Shown here in pieces: positions 50,226 to 62,010 of a stretch of DNA of 64,000 nucleotides. The notes beneath the pieces are model-generated. The model ran no database searches. It saw nothing but the letters and a program-made list of their open reading frames with translations, and was not told where the DNA came from. Origin of the DNA: Petrolisthes cinctipes (lineage: Eukaryota > Arthropoda > Malacostraca > Decapoda > Porcellanidae); assembly GCA_033782935.1 (NCBI GenBank), contig JAWQEG010000287.1:558001-622000 (forward strand), in the 5' to 3' direction. Numbering within the stretch: position 1 is the first letter of the stretch; every line of letters begins with the position of its first letter. Made by a program: the position numbers and the translations under genes.

Positions 50226-52613
50226 GTCGATCTTCTGTACCCGTTTATATCTTAAATTCAGGCTCAAAACACTCGAAAAATCGGTATTTTTGGATCCTAG
50301 AAGCGATATGTACATGCCTACTCCTAGTTAGAATGTTTTCAAGATACAGACCCAAAACATGCTCAAAATCGATATTTTAGGTGCCCAAAAGTTGATATGT
50401 GCATGCTTCTTCTGTACCCGTTTATATCTCAAATTCAGGCTCAAAACACCCGAAAATTCGATATTTTGGGGTCCCAGAAGCGATCTGTACATACCTACTC
50501 ACTGCTAAAATATTTTCAAAATATAGTCCCAAAACATGCTAAAAATCGATATTTTAGGTGCCCAAAGTCGATTTCTCAATTTCAGGCCCAAAACACCCAA
50601 AAATTCGATATTTTGGGGTCCCAGAAGCTATCTGTACATGCCTACTCCGTATTAGAGTATTTTCAAAATACAGGCCCAAAACATACTGAAAATCGATCTT
50701 TTATGTGCCCAAAAGTCGATATGTGAATGCATCTTCTGTACCCGTTTATATCTCAAATTCAAGTTCCAAACACCCGGAAATTCGATATTTTGGGGTCCCA
50801 GAAGTGATCTGTACTGGCCTATTCAGGTACAGGCCCAAAACATGCTGAAAATCGATATTTTAAGTGCCCAAAGTCAATATGTGCATGCATCTTCTGTACC
50901 CGTTTATATCTCAAATTCAGGCTTAAAACACCCGAAAATTCGATATTTTGGAGTCCCAGAAGCGATATGTACATGCTTACTCCGTGTTAGAGTATTTTCA
51001 AAATATAGGCTCAAAACATGCTAAAAATCGATATTTTAAGTGTCCAAAGTCGATATGTGCATGCATCTTCTGTACCCGTTTATATCTCAAATTCAGGATC
51101 AAAACACCCGAAAAATCGGTTTTTCGGGGTCCTTTATGCAATCAGTACATGCCTACTCCTAGTTAGAATGTTTTCAAGATACAGACCCAAAACATTCTCA
51201 AAAATCGATATTTTAGGTGCCCAAAAGTCGATATGGGCATGCATCTTCAGTACCCGTTTATATCTCAAATTCAGGCAGAAAACACCCAAATATTCGATAT
51301 TTTGAGGTTCCAGAAGCGATCTGTACATGCCTACTCCGTGTTAGAATATTTTCAAAATACAGGCCCAAAACATGCTGAAAATCGATATTTTAGGTGCCAA
51401 AAGTCGATATGTGCATGCATCTTCAGTACCCGTTTATATATCAAATTCAGGCTCAAAACACCCGAAAATTCGATATTTTGGAGTCCCAGAAGTGATCTGT
51501 ACATGCTTACTCAGTGCTAGAATATTTTCAAAATATAGACCCAAAACATGCTAGAAATAGATATTTTAGGTGCCCAAAGTCGATATCTCAAATACAGGCC
51601 CAAAACACCCGAAAATCCGATATTTTGGAGTCCCAGAAACGATCTGTACATGCCTACTCCGTGTTAGAGTATTTTAAAAAAACAGGCCCAAATTACTGTA
51701 TACTGAAAATCGATCCTTTAGGTTCCCAAAGTCGATATGTGCATGCATCTTCTGTTTCCGTTTATATCTCAAATTCAGGTTACTAACACCCGGAAATTCG
51801 ATATTTTGGGGTCCCAGAAGCGATCTGTACATGCCTACTCAGATACAGGCCCAAAACATGCTGAAAATCTATATTTTAGGTGCCCAAAGTCGATATGTGT
51901 ATGCATGTTCAGCAACCGTTTATATCCCAAATTTAACCTCAAAACACCCGAAAATTCGATATTTTAGGGTCCCAGAAGCGATCTGTACATGCCTTCTCAG
52001 GGCTAGAATGTTTTCAAAATATAGGCTCAAAACATGCTCAAAATCGATATTTTAGGTGCCCAAAAGTTGATATGTGCATGCATCTTCAGTGCCCGTTTAT
52101 ATCTCAAATTCAGGCTTAAAACACCCGAAAATTTGATATTTTGGAGTCCCAGAAGCGATATGTACATGCCTACTCCGTGTTAGAGTATTTTCAAAATACA
52201 GGCCCAAAACATACTGAAAATCGATCTTTTAGGTGCCCAAAAGTTGATATGTGTGTGCATCTTCTGGTCCCGTTTATATCTCAAATTCATGCTCCAAACA
52301 CCCGAAAATTCGATATTTTGGGGTCCCAAAAGCGATCTGTACATGCCTACTCAGTGCTAGAACATTTTCAAAATATAGACCCAAAACATGCTAAAAATCG
52401 ATATTTTAGGTGCCTAGAGACGATATATCAAATTCAAGCCCAAAACACCGGAAAATTCGATATTTTAGGGTCCCAGAAGCGATCTGTACATGCCTACTCC
52501 GTGTTAGAGTATTTTCGTAATACAGGCCCAAAACATACTGAAAATCGATCTTTTAGGTGCCCAAAAGTCGATATGTGCATGCATCTTCGGTACCCGTTTA
52601 TATCTCAAATTCA

Positions 52614-55600
52614 ACCTCAAAACACCCTAAAATTCGATATTTTTGGGTCCCAGATGCGATCTGTACATGCCTACTCAGTACTAGAATTTTTTTTCAAAAT
52701 ATAGGCTCAAAACATGCTAAAAATCGATATTTTTAGTGTCCAAAGTCGTACTTTTGTACCCGTTTATATCTTAAATTCCGGCTCAAAACACTCGAAAATT
52801 CGGTATTTTTGGGTCCTAGAAGCGATATGTACATGCCTACTCCTAGTTAGAATGTTTTCAAGATACAGACCCAAAACATGCTCAAAATCGATATTTTAGG
52901 TGCCCAGGGTTGATATGTGCATGCATCTTCAGTACCCGTTTATATATCAATTTCAGGGTCAAAACACCCGAAAATTCGATATTTTGGGATCCCAGAAGCG
53001 ATCTGTACATGCCTACTCACTGCTAGAATATTTTCAAAAAATAGTCCCAAAACATGCTAAAAATCAATATTTTAGGTGCCCAAAGTCGATATCTCAAATT
53101 CAGGCCCAAAACACCCGAAAATTCGATATTTTGGGGTCCGAGAAGCGATCTGTACATGACTACTCCATTTTAGAGTATTTTCAAAATACAGGCCCAAAAC
53201 ATACTGAAAATCGATATTTTAGGTGCCCAAAAGTCGATATGTGCATGCATCTTCTGTACCCGTTTATATCTCAAATTCAAGTTCCAAACACCCGGAAATT
53301 CGATATTTTGGGGTCCCAGAAGCGATATGTACATGCTTACTCCGTGTTAGAGTATTTTCAAAATATAGGCTAAAAACATGCTAAAAATCGATATTTTAAG
53401 TGTCCAAAGTCGATATGTGCATGCATCTTCTGTACCCGTTTATATCTCAAATTCAGGATCAAAACACCCGAAAAATCTATTTTTCGGGGTCCTTTATGCG
53501 ATCAGTACATGCCTACTCCTAGTTAGAATGTTTTCAAGATACAGACCCAAAACATTCTTAAAAATCGATATTTTAGGTGCCCAAAAGTCGATATGTGCAT
53601 ACATCTTCAGTACCCGTTTATATATCAAATTCAGGCTCAAAAAACCCGAAAATTCGATATTTTGGGGTTCCAGAAGCGATCTGTACATGCCTACTCAGTG
53701 CTAGAATATTTTCAAAATATAGACCCAAAACATGCTAGAAATAGATATTTTAGGTGCCCAAAGTCGATATCTCAAATTCAGGCCCAAAACACCCGAAAAT
53801 CCGATATTTTGGAGTCCCAGAAACGATCTGTACATGCCTACTCCGTGTTAGAGTATTTTCAAAATACAGGCCCAAATTACTGTATACTCAAAATCGATAT
53901 TTTAGGTGCACACAAGTCGATATGTGCATGCATCTTCAGTAGTGGTTTATATCTCAAATTCAGGCTCAAAACACCCGCAAATTCGATATTTTGAGGTCCC
54001 AGAAGCGATCTGTACATGCCTACCCCGTGTTAGAGTATTTTCTAAATACAGGCTCAAAACATGCTCGAAATCGATATTTAAAGTGTTCAAAGTCGATAAG
54101 TGCATACATCTTCTGTACCCGTTTATATCTCAAATTCAGGCTCAAAACACCCGAAAATTCGATATTTTTGGGTCCCAGAAGCGATCTGTACATGCCTACT
54201 CCGTGTTAAAGTATTTTCAAAATATAGGCTCAAAACATGATAAAAAATCGATATTTTAAGTGTCCAAAGTCGATATGTGCATGCATCTTCTGTACCCGTT
54301 TATATCTCAAATTCAGGATCAAAACACCCGAAAATTCGGTATTTCGGGGTCCTAGAAGCGATCAGTACATGCCTACTCAGGGCTAGAATGTTTTCAAAAT
54401 ATAGGCTCAAAACATGCTCAAAATCGATATTTTTAGTGTCCAAAGTCGATCTTTTGTACCCGTTTATATCTTAAATTCAGGCTCAAAACACCCGAAAATT
54501 CGGTATTTTTGGGTCCTAGAAGCGATATGTACATGCCTACTCCTAGTTAGAATGTTTTCAAGATACAGACCCAAAATATGCTCAAAATCGATATTTTAGG
54601 TGCACACAAGTCGATATGTGCATGCATCTTCAGTACCCGTTTATATCTCAAATTCAGGCTCAAAACACCTGCAAATTCGATATTTTGAGGTCCCAGAAGC
54701 GATCTGTACATGCCTACCCCGTGTTAGAGTATTTTCTAAATACAGGCTCAAAACATGCTCGAAATCGATATTTAAAGTGTTCAAAGTCGATAAGTGCATA
54801 CATCTTCTGTACCCGTTTATATCTCAAATTCAGGCTCAAAACACCCGAAAATTCGATATTTTTGGGTCCCAGAAGCGATCTGTACATGCCTACTCCGTGT
54901 TAGAGTATTTTCAAAATATAGGCTCAAAACATGATAAAAAATCGATATTTTAAGTGTCCAAAGTCGATATGTGCATGCATCTTCTGTACCCGTTTATATC
55001 TCAAATTCAGGATCAAAACACCCGAAAATTCGGTATTTCGGGGTCCTAGAAGCGATCAGTACATGCCTACTCAGGGCTAGAATGTTTTCAAAATATAGGC
55101 TCAAAACATGCTCAAAATCGATATTTTAGGTGCCCAAAAGTTGATATGTGCATGCATCTTCAGTACCCGTTTATATCTCAAATTCAGGCTCAAAACACCC
55201 GAAAATTTGATATTTTGGGGTCCCAAAAGCGATCTGTACATGCCTACTCAGTGCTAGAATATTTTTAAAATATAGGCCCAAAACATGCTAAAAATCGATA
55301 TTTTAGGTGCCCAAATTCGATATCTCAAATTCAGGCCCAAAACACCCGAAAATTCGTTATTTTGGGGTCCCAGAAGCGATCTGTACATGCCTAATCGGTG
55401 TTAGAGTATTTTCAAAATACAGGCCCAAAACATACTGAAAATCGATCTTTTAGGTGCCCAAAAGTCGATATGTGCATGCATCTTCTGTACCCGTTTAAAT
55501 CTCAAATTCAGTTTCCAAACACCCAGAAATTCGATATTTTGGGGTCCCAGAAGCGATCTGTACATGCCTATTCAGATACAGGCCCAAAACATGCTGAAAA

Positions 55601-58600
55601 TCGATATTTTAGGTGCCCAAAGTCAATATGTGCATGCATCTTCTGTACCCGTTTATATCTCAAATTCAGGCTCAAAACACCCGAAAATTCGATATTTTGG
55701 AGTCCCAGAAGCGATCTGTACATGCCTACTCAGTGCTAGAATATTTTCAAAATATAGGCTCAAAACATGCTCAAAATCGATATTTTAAGTGTCCAAAGTC
55801 GATATGTGCATGCATCTTCTGTACCCGTTTATATCTCAAATTCAGGATCAAAACACCCGAAAATTCGGTATTTCGGGGTCCTAGAAGCGATCAGTACATG
55901 CCTACTCCTAGTTAGAATGTTTTCAAGATACAGACCCAAAACATACTTAAAAATCGATATTTTAGGTGCCCAAAAGTCGATATGTGCATGCATCTTCAGT
56001 ACCCGTTTATATATCAAATTCAGGCTCAAAACACCCGAAAATTCGATATTTTTGGGTCCCATAAGCGATCTGTACATGCCTACTCAGTGCTAGAATATTT
56101 TCAAAATATAAACCCAAAACATGCTAGAAATAGATATTTTAGGTGCCCAAAGTCGATATCTCAAATTCAGGCCCAAAACACCCGAAAATCCGAAATTTTG
56201 GAGTCCCAGAAGCGATCTGTACATGCTTACTCCGTGTTAGAGTATTTTCAAAATATAGGCTCAAAACATGCTAAAAATCGATATTTTAAGTGTCCAAAGT
56301 CGATATATCAAATTCAAGCCCAAAACACCGGAAAATTCGATATTTTAGGGTCCCAGAAGCGATATGTACATGCTTACTCCGTATTAGAGTATTTTCAAAA
56401 TATAGGCTCAAAACATGCTATAAATCGATATTTTAAGTGTCCAAAGTCGATATGTGCATGCATCTTCTGTACCAGTTTATATCTCAAATTCAGGCCAAAA
56501 CACCCGAAAATCCGATATTTTGGAGTCCCAGAAGCGATCTGTACATGCCTACTCCGTGTTAGAGTATTTTCAAAATACAGGCCCAAATTACTGTATACTG
56601 AAAATCGATCTTTTAGGTGCCCAAAGTCGATATGTACATGCATCTTCTGTTTCCGTTTATATCTCAAATTCAAGTTCCTAACACCCGGAAATTTGATATT
56701 TTGGGGTCCCAGAAGCGATCTGTACATGCCTACTCAGATACAGGCCCAAAACATGCTGAAAATTGATATTTTAGGTGCCCAAAGTCGATATGTGAATGCA
56801 TCTTCTGCAACCGTTTATATCCCAAATTCAACCTCAAAACACCCGAAAACTCGATATTTTTGGGTCCCAGAAGCTATCTGTACATGCCTACTCAGGGCGA
56901 GAATATTTTCAAAATATAGGCTCAAAACAAGCTAAAAATCGATATTTTTAGTGTCCAAAGTCGATCTTCTGTACCCGTTTATATCCTAAATTCAGGCTCA
57001 AAGCATTCGAAAATTCGGTATTTTTGGGTCCTAGAAGCGATATATACATGCATACTCCTAGTTAGAATATTTTCAAGATACAGACCCAAAACATGCTCAA
57101 AATCGATATTTTAGGTGCCCACAAGTCGATATATGCATGCATCTTCAGTACACGTTTATATCTCAAATTCAGGCTCAAAACACCCGCAAATTCGATATTT
57201 TGAGGTCCCAGAAGCGATGTGTACATGCCTACTCAGTGCTAAAATGTTTTCAAAATATAGGCTCAAAACATGCTAAAAATCGATATTTTAAGTGTTCAAA
57301 GTCGATATGTGCATACATCTTCTGTACCCGTTTATATCTCAAATTCAGGCTCAAAACACCCGAAAATTCGATATTTTGGGGTCCCAGAAGCGATCTGTAC
57401 ATGCCTACTCAGTGCTAGAATATTTTCAAAATATAGACCCAAAACATGGTCAAAATCGATATTTTAAGTGTCCAAAGTCGATATGTGCATACATCTTCTG
57501 TACCCGTTTATATCTCAAATTCAGGCTCAAAACACCCAAAATTCGGTATTTTTTGGTCCTAGAAGCAATCTGTTCATGCCTACTCCTAGTAAGAATGTTT
57601 TCAAGATACAGACCAAAAACATGCTCAAAATCGATATTTTAGGAGCCCAAAAGTCGATATGTGCATGCATCTTCTGTACCCGTTTATATCTCAAATTCAG
57701 GCTCAAAACATCTGAAAATTCGATATTTTCGGGTCCCAGACGCAATCTGTACATGCCTACTCAGTGCTAGAATATTTTCAAAAATATAGGCCCAAAACAT
57801 GCTAAAAATCGATATTTTAGGTGCCCAAAGTCGATATCTCAAATTCAGGCCCAAAACACCCAAAAATTCGATATTTTGGGGTCCCTGAAGCGATTTGTAC
57901 ATGGCTAGTCCTTGTTAGAGTTCTTTCAAAATACAACCCCAAAACATACTGAAAATCGATCTTTTAGGTGCCAAAAAGTCGATATGTGCATGCATCTTCT
58001 GTAGCCGTTTATATAAAAAATTCAACCTCGAAACACCCGAAAATTCGATCTTTTTGGGTCCCAGAAGTGATCTGTACATGCTTACTCAGTGCTAGAATGT
58101 TTTCAAAGTAAAGGCCCAAAACATGCTAAAAATCGATATTTTAAGTGTCTAAAGTCGATATGTGCATGCATCTTCTGTACCCGTTTATATCTCAAATTCA
58201 GGCTCAAAACACCCGAAAATTCGGTATTTTTGGGTCCTAGAAGCGAACTGTACATGCCTACACCTAGTGAGAATGTTTTCAAGATACAGATCCAAAACAT
58301 GTTAAAAATCAATATTTTAGGGCCCCTAAAGTCGATATGTGCATGCATCTTCAGTACCCGTTTATATCTCAAATTCAGGCTCAAAACACCCGACAATTCG
58401 TTATTTTGGGGTCCAAGAAGCGATCTGTACATGCCTACTCCGTGTTTTAGTATTTTCAAAATACAGGCTCAAAACATGCTAAAAATCGATATTTTAGGTG
58501 TCCAAAGTCGATATGTGCAGGCATCTTCTCTACCCGTTTATATCTCAAATTAAGGCTCAAAACACTCGAAAATTCGGTATTTTTGGGTCCTAGAAGCGAA

Positions 58601-58913
58601 CTGTATATGCCTACTCCTAGTTAGAATGTTGTCAAGATACAGACCCAAAACATTCTCAAAATCGATATTTTAGGTGCCTAAAAGTCGATATGTGCATGCA
58701 TCTTCAGTGCCCGTTTATATCTCAAATTCAGGCTCAAAACACCCGGAAATTCGATATTTTGGGGTCCCAAAAGCGATCTGTACATGCCTACTCCGTGTTA
58801 GAGTATTTTCAAAATACAGGCCCAAAACATGCTGAAAATCAATATTTTAGTTGCCCAAAGTCGATATCTCAAATTCAGGCCCAAAACACCTGAAAATTCT
58901 ATATATTATGGGG
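52614..58913 (+). repeat. Reshuffled, diverged pieces of the central HOR family
   Basis: About 52,614-53,300 resembles 29,220-29,900. About 53,320-53,700 resembles 31,970-32,340. About 56,500-57,360 resembles 26,700-27,560. The central-family markers (12-bp-deleted monomers at 52,745, 54,445 and 56,960; attactgta at about 53,876 and 56,586) are present, the left-block 41-bp remnant is not. Odd words include gccgtttatataaaaaattc near 58,003. A 317-codon open frame at 55,982-56,935 is repeat translation. Confidence 0.75.
53888..55125 (+). repeat. Spaced repeat at 694-bp offset
   Basis: 53,888-54,431 is repeated at 54,582-55,125. Shared rare words are aggtgcacacaagtcg, cctaccccgtgttagag, atatttaaagtgttc, gtcgataagtgcatac and catgataaaaaatcg. 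A 12-bp-deleted monomer (54,445 onward) sits between the two copies. Confidence 0.85.
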
Positions 58914-60109
58914 TCCCAGAAGCGATCTGTACATGCCTACTCAGTGCTAGAATGTTTTCAAAATATAGGCTCAAAACATGCTAAAAATCGATATTTTAAG
59001 TGTTCAAAGTCGATATGTGCATGCATCTTCTGTACCCGTTTATAACTCAAATTCAGGCTCAAAACACCCGAAAATTCGATATTTTTGGGTCCCAGAAGCG
59101 ATTTGTACATGCCTACTCAGTGCTAGAATGTTTTCAAAATATAGGCCCAAAACATGCTGAAAATCAATATTTTAGTTGCCCAAAGTCGATATCTCAAATT
59201 CAGGCCCAAAACACCTGAAAATTCTATATATTATGGGGTCCCAGAAGCGATCTGTACATGCCTACTCAGTGCTAGAATGTTTTCAAAATATAGGCTCAAA
59301 ACATGCTAAAAATCGATATTTTAGGTGCCCAAAGTCGATATCTCAAATTCAGGCCCAAAACACCCAAAAATTCGATATTTTGGGGTCCCTGAAGTTATTT
59401 GTACATGGCTACTCCTTGTTAGAGTTCTTTCAAAATACAACCCCAAAACATACTGAAAATCGATCTTTTAGGTGCCCAAAAGTCGATATGTGCATGCATC
59501 TTCTGTACCCGTTAATATTTCAAATTCAGACTCCAAACACCCGAAAATTCGATATTTTTGGGTCCCAGAAGCGATTTGTACATGCCTACTCAGTGCCAGA
59601 TTATTTTCAAAATATTGGCCCAAAACATGCTAAAAATCGATATTTTAAGTGCCCAAAGTCGATATCTCAAATTAAGGCCAAAAACACCTGAAAACTCGAT
59701 ATTTTGGGATCCCAGAAGCGATCTGTACATGCCTTCTCCGTGTTAGAGCATTTTCAAAATACAGGCCCAAAGCATGGTGAAAATCGCTAGTTTAGGTGCC
59801 CAAAGTCGATATGTGTATGCATCTTCTGTACCCGTTTATATCTCAAATTCAGGCTCAAAACACCCGAAAATTCGATATTTTTGGGTCCCAGAAGCGATTT
59901 GTACATGCCTACTCAGTGCTAGAATGTTTTCAAAATATAGGTCCAAAACATGCTAAAAATCGATATTTTAGGCGCCCAAAGTCCATATCTCAAATTCAGG
60001 CCCAAAACACCCGAAAATTCGATATTTTTTGGTCCCAGAAGCGAGTTGTACATGCCTACTCAGTTACAGGCTCAAAACATGCTAAAAATCGATATTTGAA
60101 GTGTCCAAA

Positions 60110-60197
60110 GTCGATATGTGCATGCCTCCTCCGTGTTAGAGTATTTTCCAAATATTGGCCCAAAACATGTTAAAAATCGATATTGTGGGTGCACATA
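60110..60197 (+). repeat. 88-bp half-monomer (B/A hybrid), copy 1
   Basis: It starts as half B (gtcgatatgtgcatgc) and at the shared catgc word switches to half A (ctcctccgtgttagag). It continues normally to the next monomer start at 60,198. The length is exactly 88 bp, half the usual monomer. This is the expected product of exchange between the two related halves of one monomer. It follows directly after a 129-bp double-deletion monomer. Confidence 0.88.
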
Positions 60198-60726
60198 GTC
60201 GATATGTGCATGCATTTTCTGTACCCGTTTATATCTCAAATTCAGGCTCCAAACACCCGAAAATTCGATATTTTTGGGTCCCGGAAGGGATCTGTACATG
60301 CCTACTCTGTGTTAGAGTATTTTCAAATTACAGGCCAAAAACATGCTCAAAATCGATATTTTGGGTGCCCAAAGTCGATATGTGCAAGCATCTTCAGTAC
60401 CCGTTTATATTCCAAATTGAGGTTCAAAACATCCGAAAATTCAATATTTTTGGGTCCCAGAAGCGATGTGTACATGCTCACTCTGTGCTAGAATATTTTA
60501 CAAAATATAGGCCTAAAACATGCTGAAAATCGTTTTTTTTTGTGAAGAAAGTCGATATGTGCATGAATCTTCTGTACCCGTTTATATCTCAAATTCATTA
60601 TCAAAACACCAGAAAATTCGGTATTTTTGGGTCTTAGAAGCGCTCTGTACATGCTTACCCAGTGCTAGATTAAATTCAAAATATAGGGCCAAAACATACT
60701 AAAAATCGATATTTTAGGTGCCCAAA

Positions 60727-61430
60727 GTCGAAATGTTCATGCATCTTCTGTACCTGTTTATAACCCAAATTCAGTCTCAAAACACCTGAAAATTCGATAT
60801 TTTTGGATCCCAGAAGCAATCTCCACATGCATAATCAGTGCTAGAATATTTTCAAAATACAGGCCCAAAACATGCTTAAAATCGATATTATAGGTGATCA
60901 AAGTCGATATCTGCATGCATCTTCTGTTCCTGTTTATATCCCAAATTCAGGCTAAAAACACCTGAAAATTTGATTTTTTGGGGTCCCAGAAGCGATCTGT
61001 ACATGCCTACTCAGTGTTAGAATATTTTCAAAATACAGGCCCAAAATAAGCTGAAAATCGCAATTTTTGGTGCCCAAAATCGATATGTGCATGAATCATC
61101 AGCACTCGCTTGTATCCCAAATTCAGGTTTAAAACCCCTTAAAATTCAATACTTTTTGTTCCCAGAAGGGATCTGTAAATACCTACTCAATGTTAAAATA
61201 TTTTCAAAATACAGACCCAAAACAAGCTGAAAACCGATATTTTATGTGCCCAAAATTTATATGTGCATTCATCTTCTGTACCCGTTTATATTCCAAATTC
61301 AGGCTCAAAACACCCGAAAATTCGATATTTTTCGGTCTCAGAAGCAAACTGAACATGCTTACACAATGCTAGAATACATTCAAAATATAGGGCCAAAACA
61401 TCCTGAAAATCGATACTTCAGGTGACCAAA
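60727..61430 (+). repeat. Pocket of the most diverged monomers
   Basis: Four 176-bp monomers (starts 60,727, 60,903, 61,079 and 61,255) hold many changes seen nowhere else. Examples are gatctgcatgc, cttctgttcctg, gcaatttttggtgcc, catgaatcatcagcactcgc, aaaaccccttaaaattc, ctttttgttcccagaaggg and ttatatgtgcattcatc. Length is unchanged, so the divergence is by substitution. They are probably old monomers that have escaped recent homogenisation. Confidence 0.75.
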
Positions 61431-62010
61431 GTCGATATGTGCATGTATCTTCAGTACCGGTTTCTATCTCAAATTCAGGCTCAAAACACCCGAAAATTCT
61501 ATATTTTTGGGTCCTAGAAGCAATCTGTACATGCCTACTCCTAGTTAGAATGTTTTCAAGATACAGACCCAAAACATGCTCAAAATCGATATTTTAGGTG
61601 CCCAAAAGTCGATATGTGAATGCATCTTCTGTACCCGTTTATATCTCTTTCAGGCTCAAAACACCCGAAAATTCGATATTTTGGGGTCTCAGAAGCGATC
61701 TGTACATGCCTACGCAGTGCTAGAATATTTTCAAAATACAGGCCGAAAACATGCTAAAAATCGATATTTTAGGTGCCCAAAGTCGATATATCAAATTCAG
61801 GCCCATAACACCCGAAAATTCGATATTTTGGGGTCCCAGAAGCGATCTGTACATGCCTACTCCGTGTTAGAGTATTTTTAATATACAGGCCCAAAACATA
61901 CTGAAAATCGATCTTTTAGGTGCCCAATAGTCGATATGTGTATGCATCTTCTGCACCCGTTTATATCCCAAATTCAACCTCAAAACACCTGAAAATTCGA
62001 TATTTTTGGG

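Larger units (their letters stand above)
34704..52613 (+). repeat. Large satellite segmental duplication, copy 2 (17.9 kb)
   Basis: A direct repeat of 19,274-33,624, longer by 3,559 bp. The excess is exactly accounted for by a 176-bp monomer (37,340-37,515), a net gain of 177 bp near 39,414-39,630, and one extra 3,206-bp HOR unit (43,814-50,225 holds two where copy 1 holds one). After 52,613 the sequence switches to one resembling about 29,220-29,900. No gene is present. Confidence 0.93.
58914..62010 (+). repeat. 3,097-bp right-end HOR unit R1
   Basis: Read in monomer register from 59,009 to 62,105, unit lengths are 176, 149, 148, 176, 147, 176, 129, 88, 176, 177, 176, 176, 176, 176, 176, 177, 174, 148 and 176, summing to 3,097. 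A 325-bp pair (word ctatatattatgggg at about 58,900 and 59,225) begins it. The unit contains an 88-bp half-monomer, a pocket of strongly diverged monomers, and at 61,400-61,930 a stretch like the left block at 3,150-3,660. Confidence 0.88.

Noticed and set aside
19274..52613. Assembly error as the source of the 15.4-kb duplication
   Set aside because: Not excluded, but less likely. The copies differ by point changes and three indels of exact monomer or HOR length, and B2/B3 share derived bases. A collapsed or duplicated contig end would give identical copies.
55982..56935. Open frame of 317 codons
   Set aside because: Repeat translation with the same motifs as elsewhere; ends at the usual stop of the monomer.
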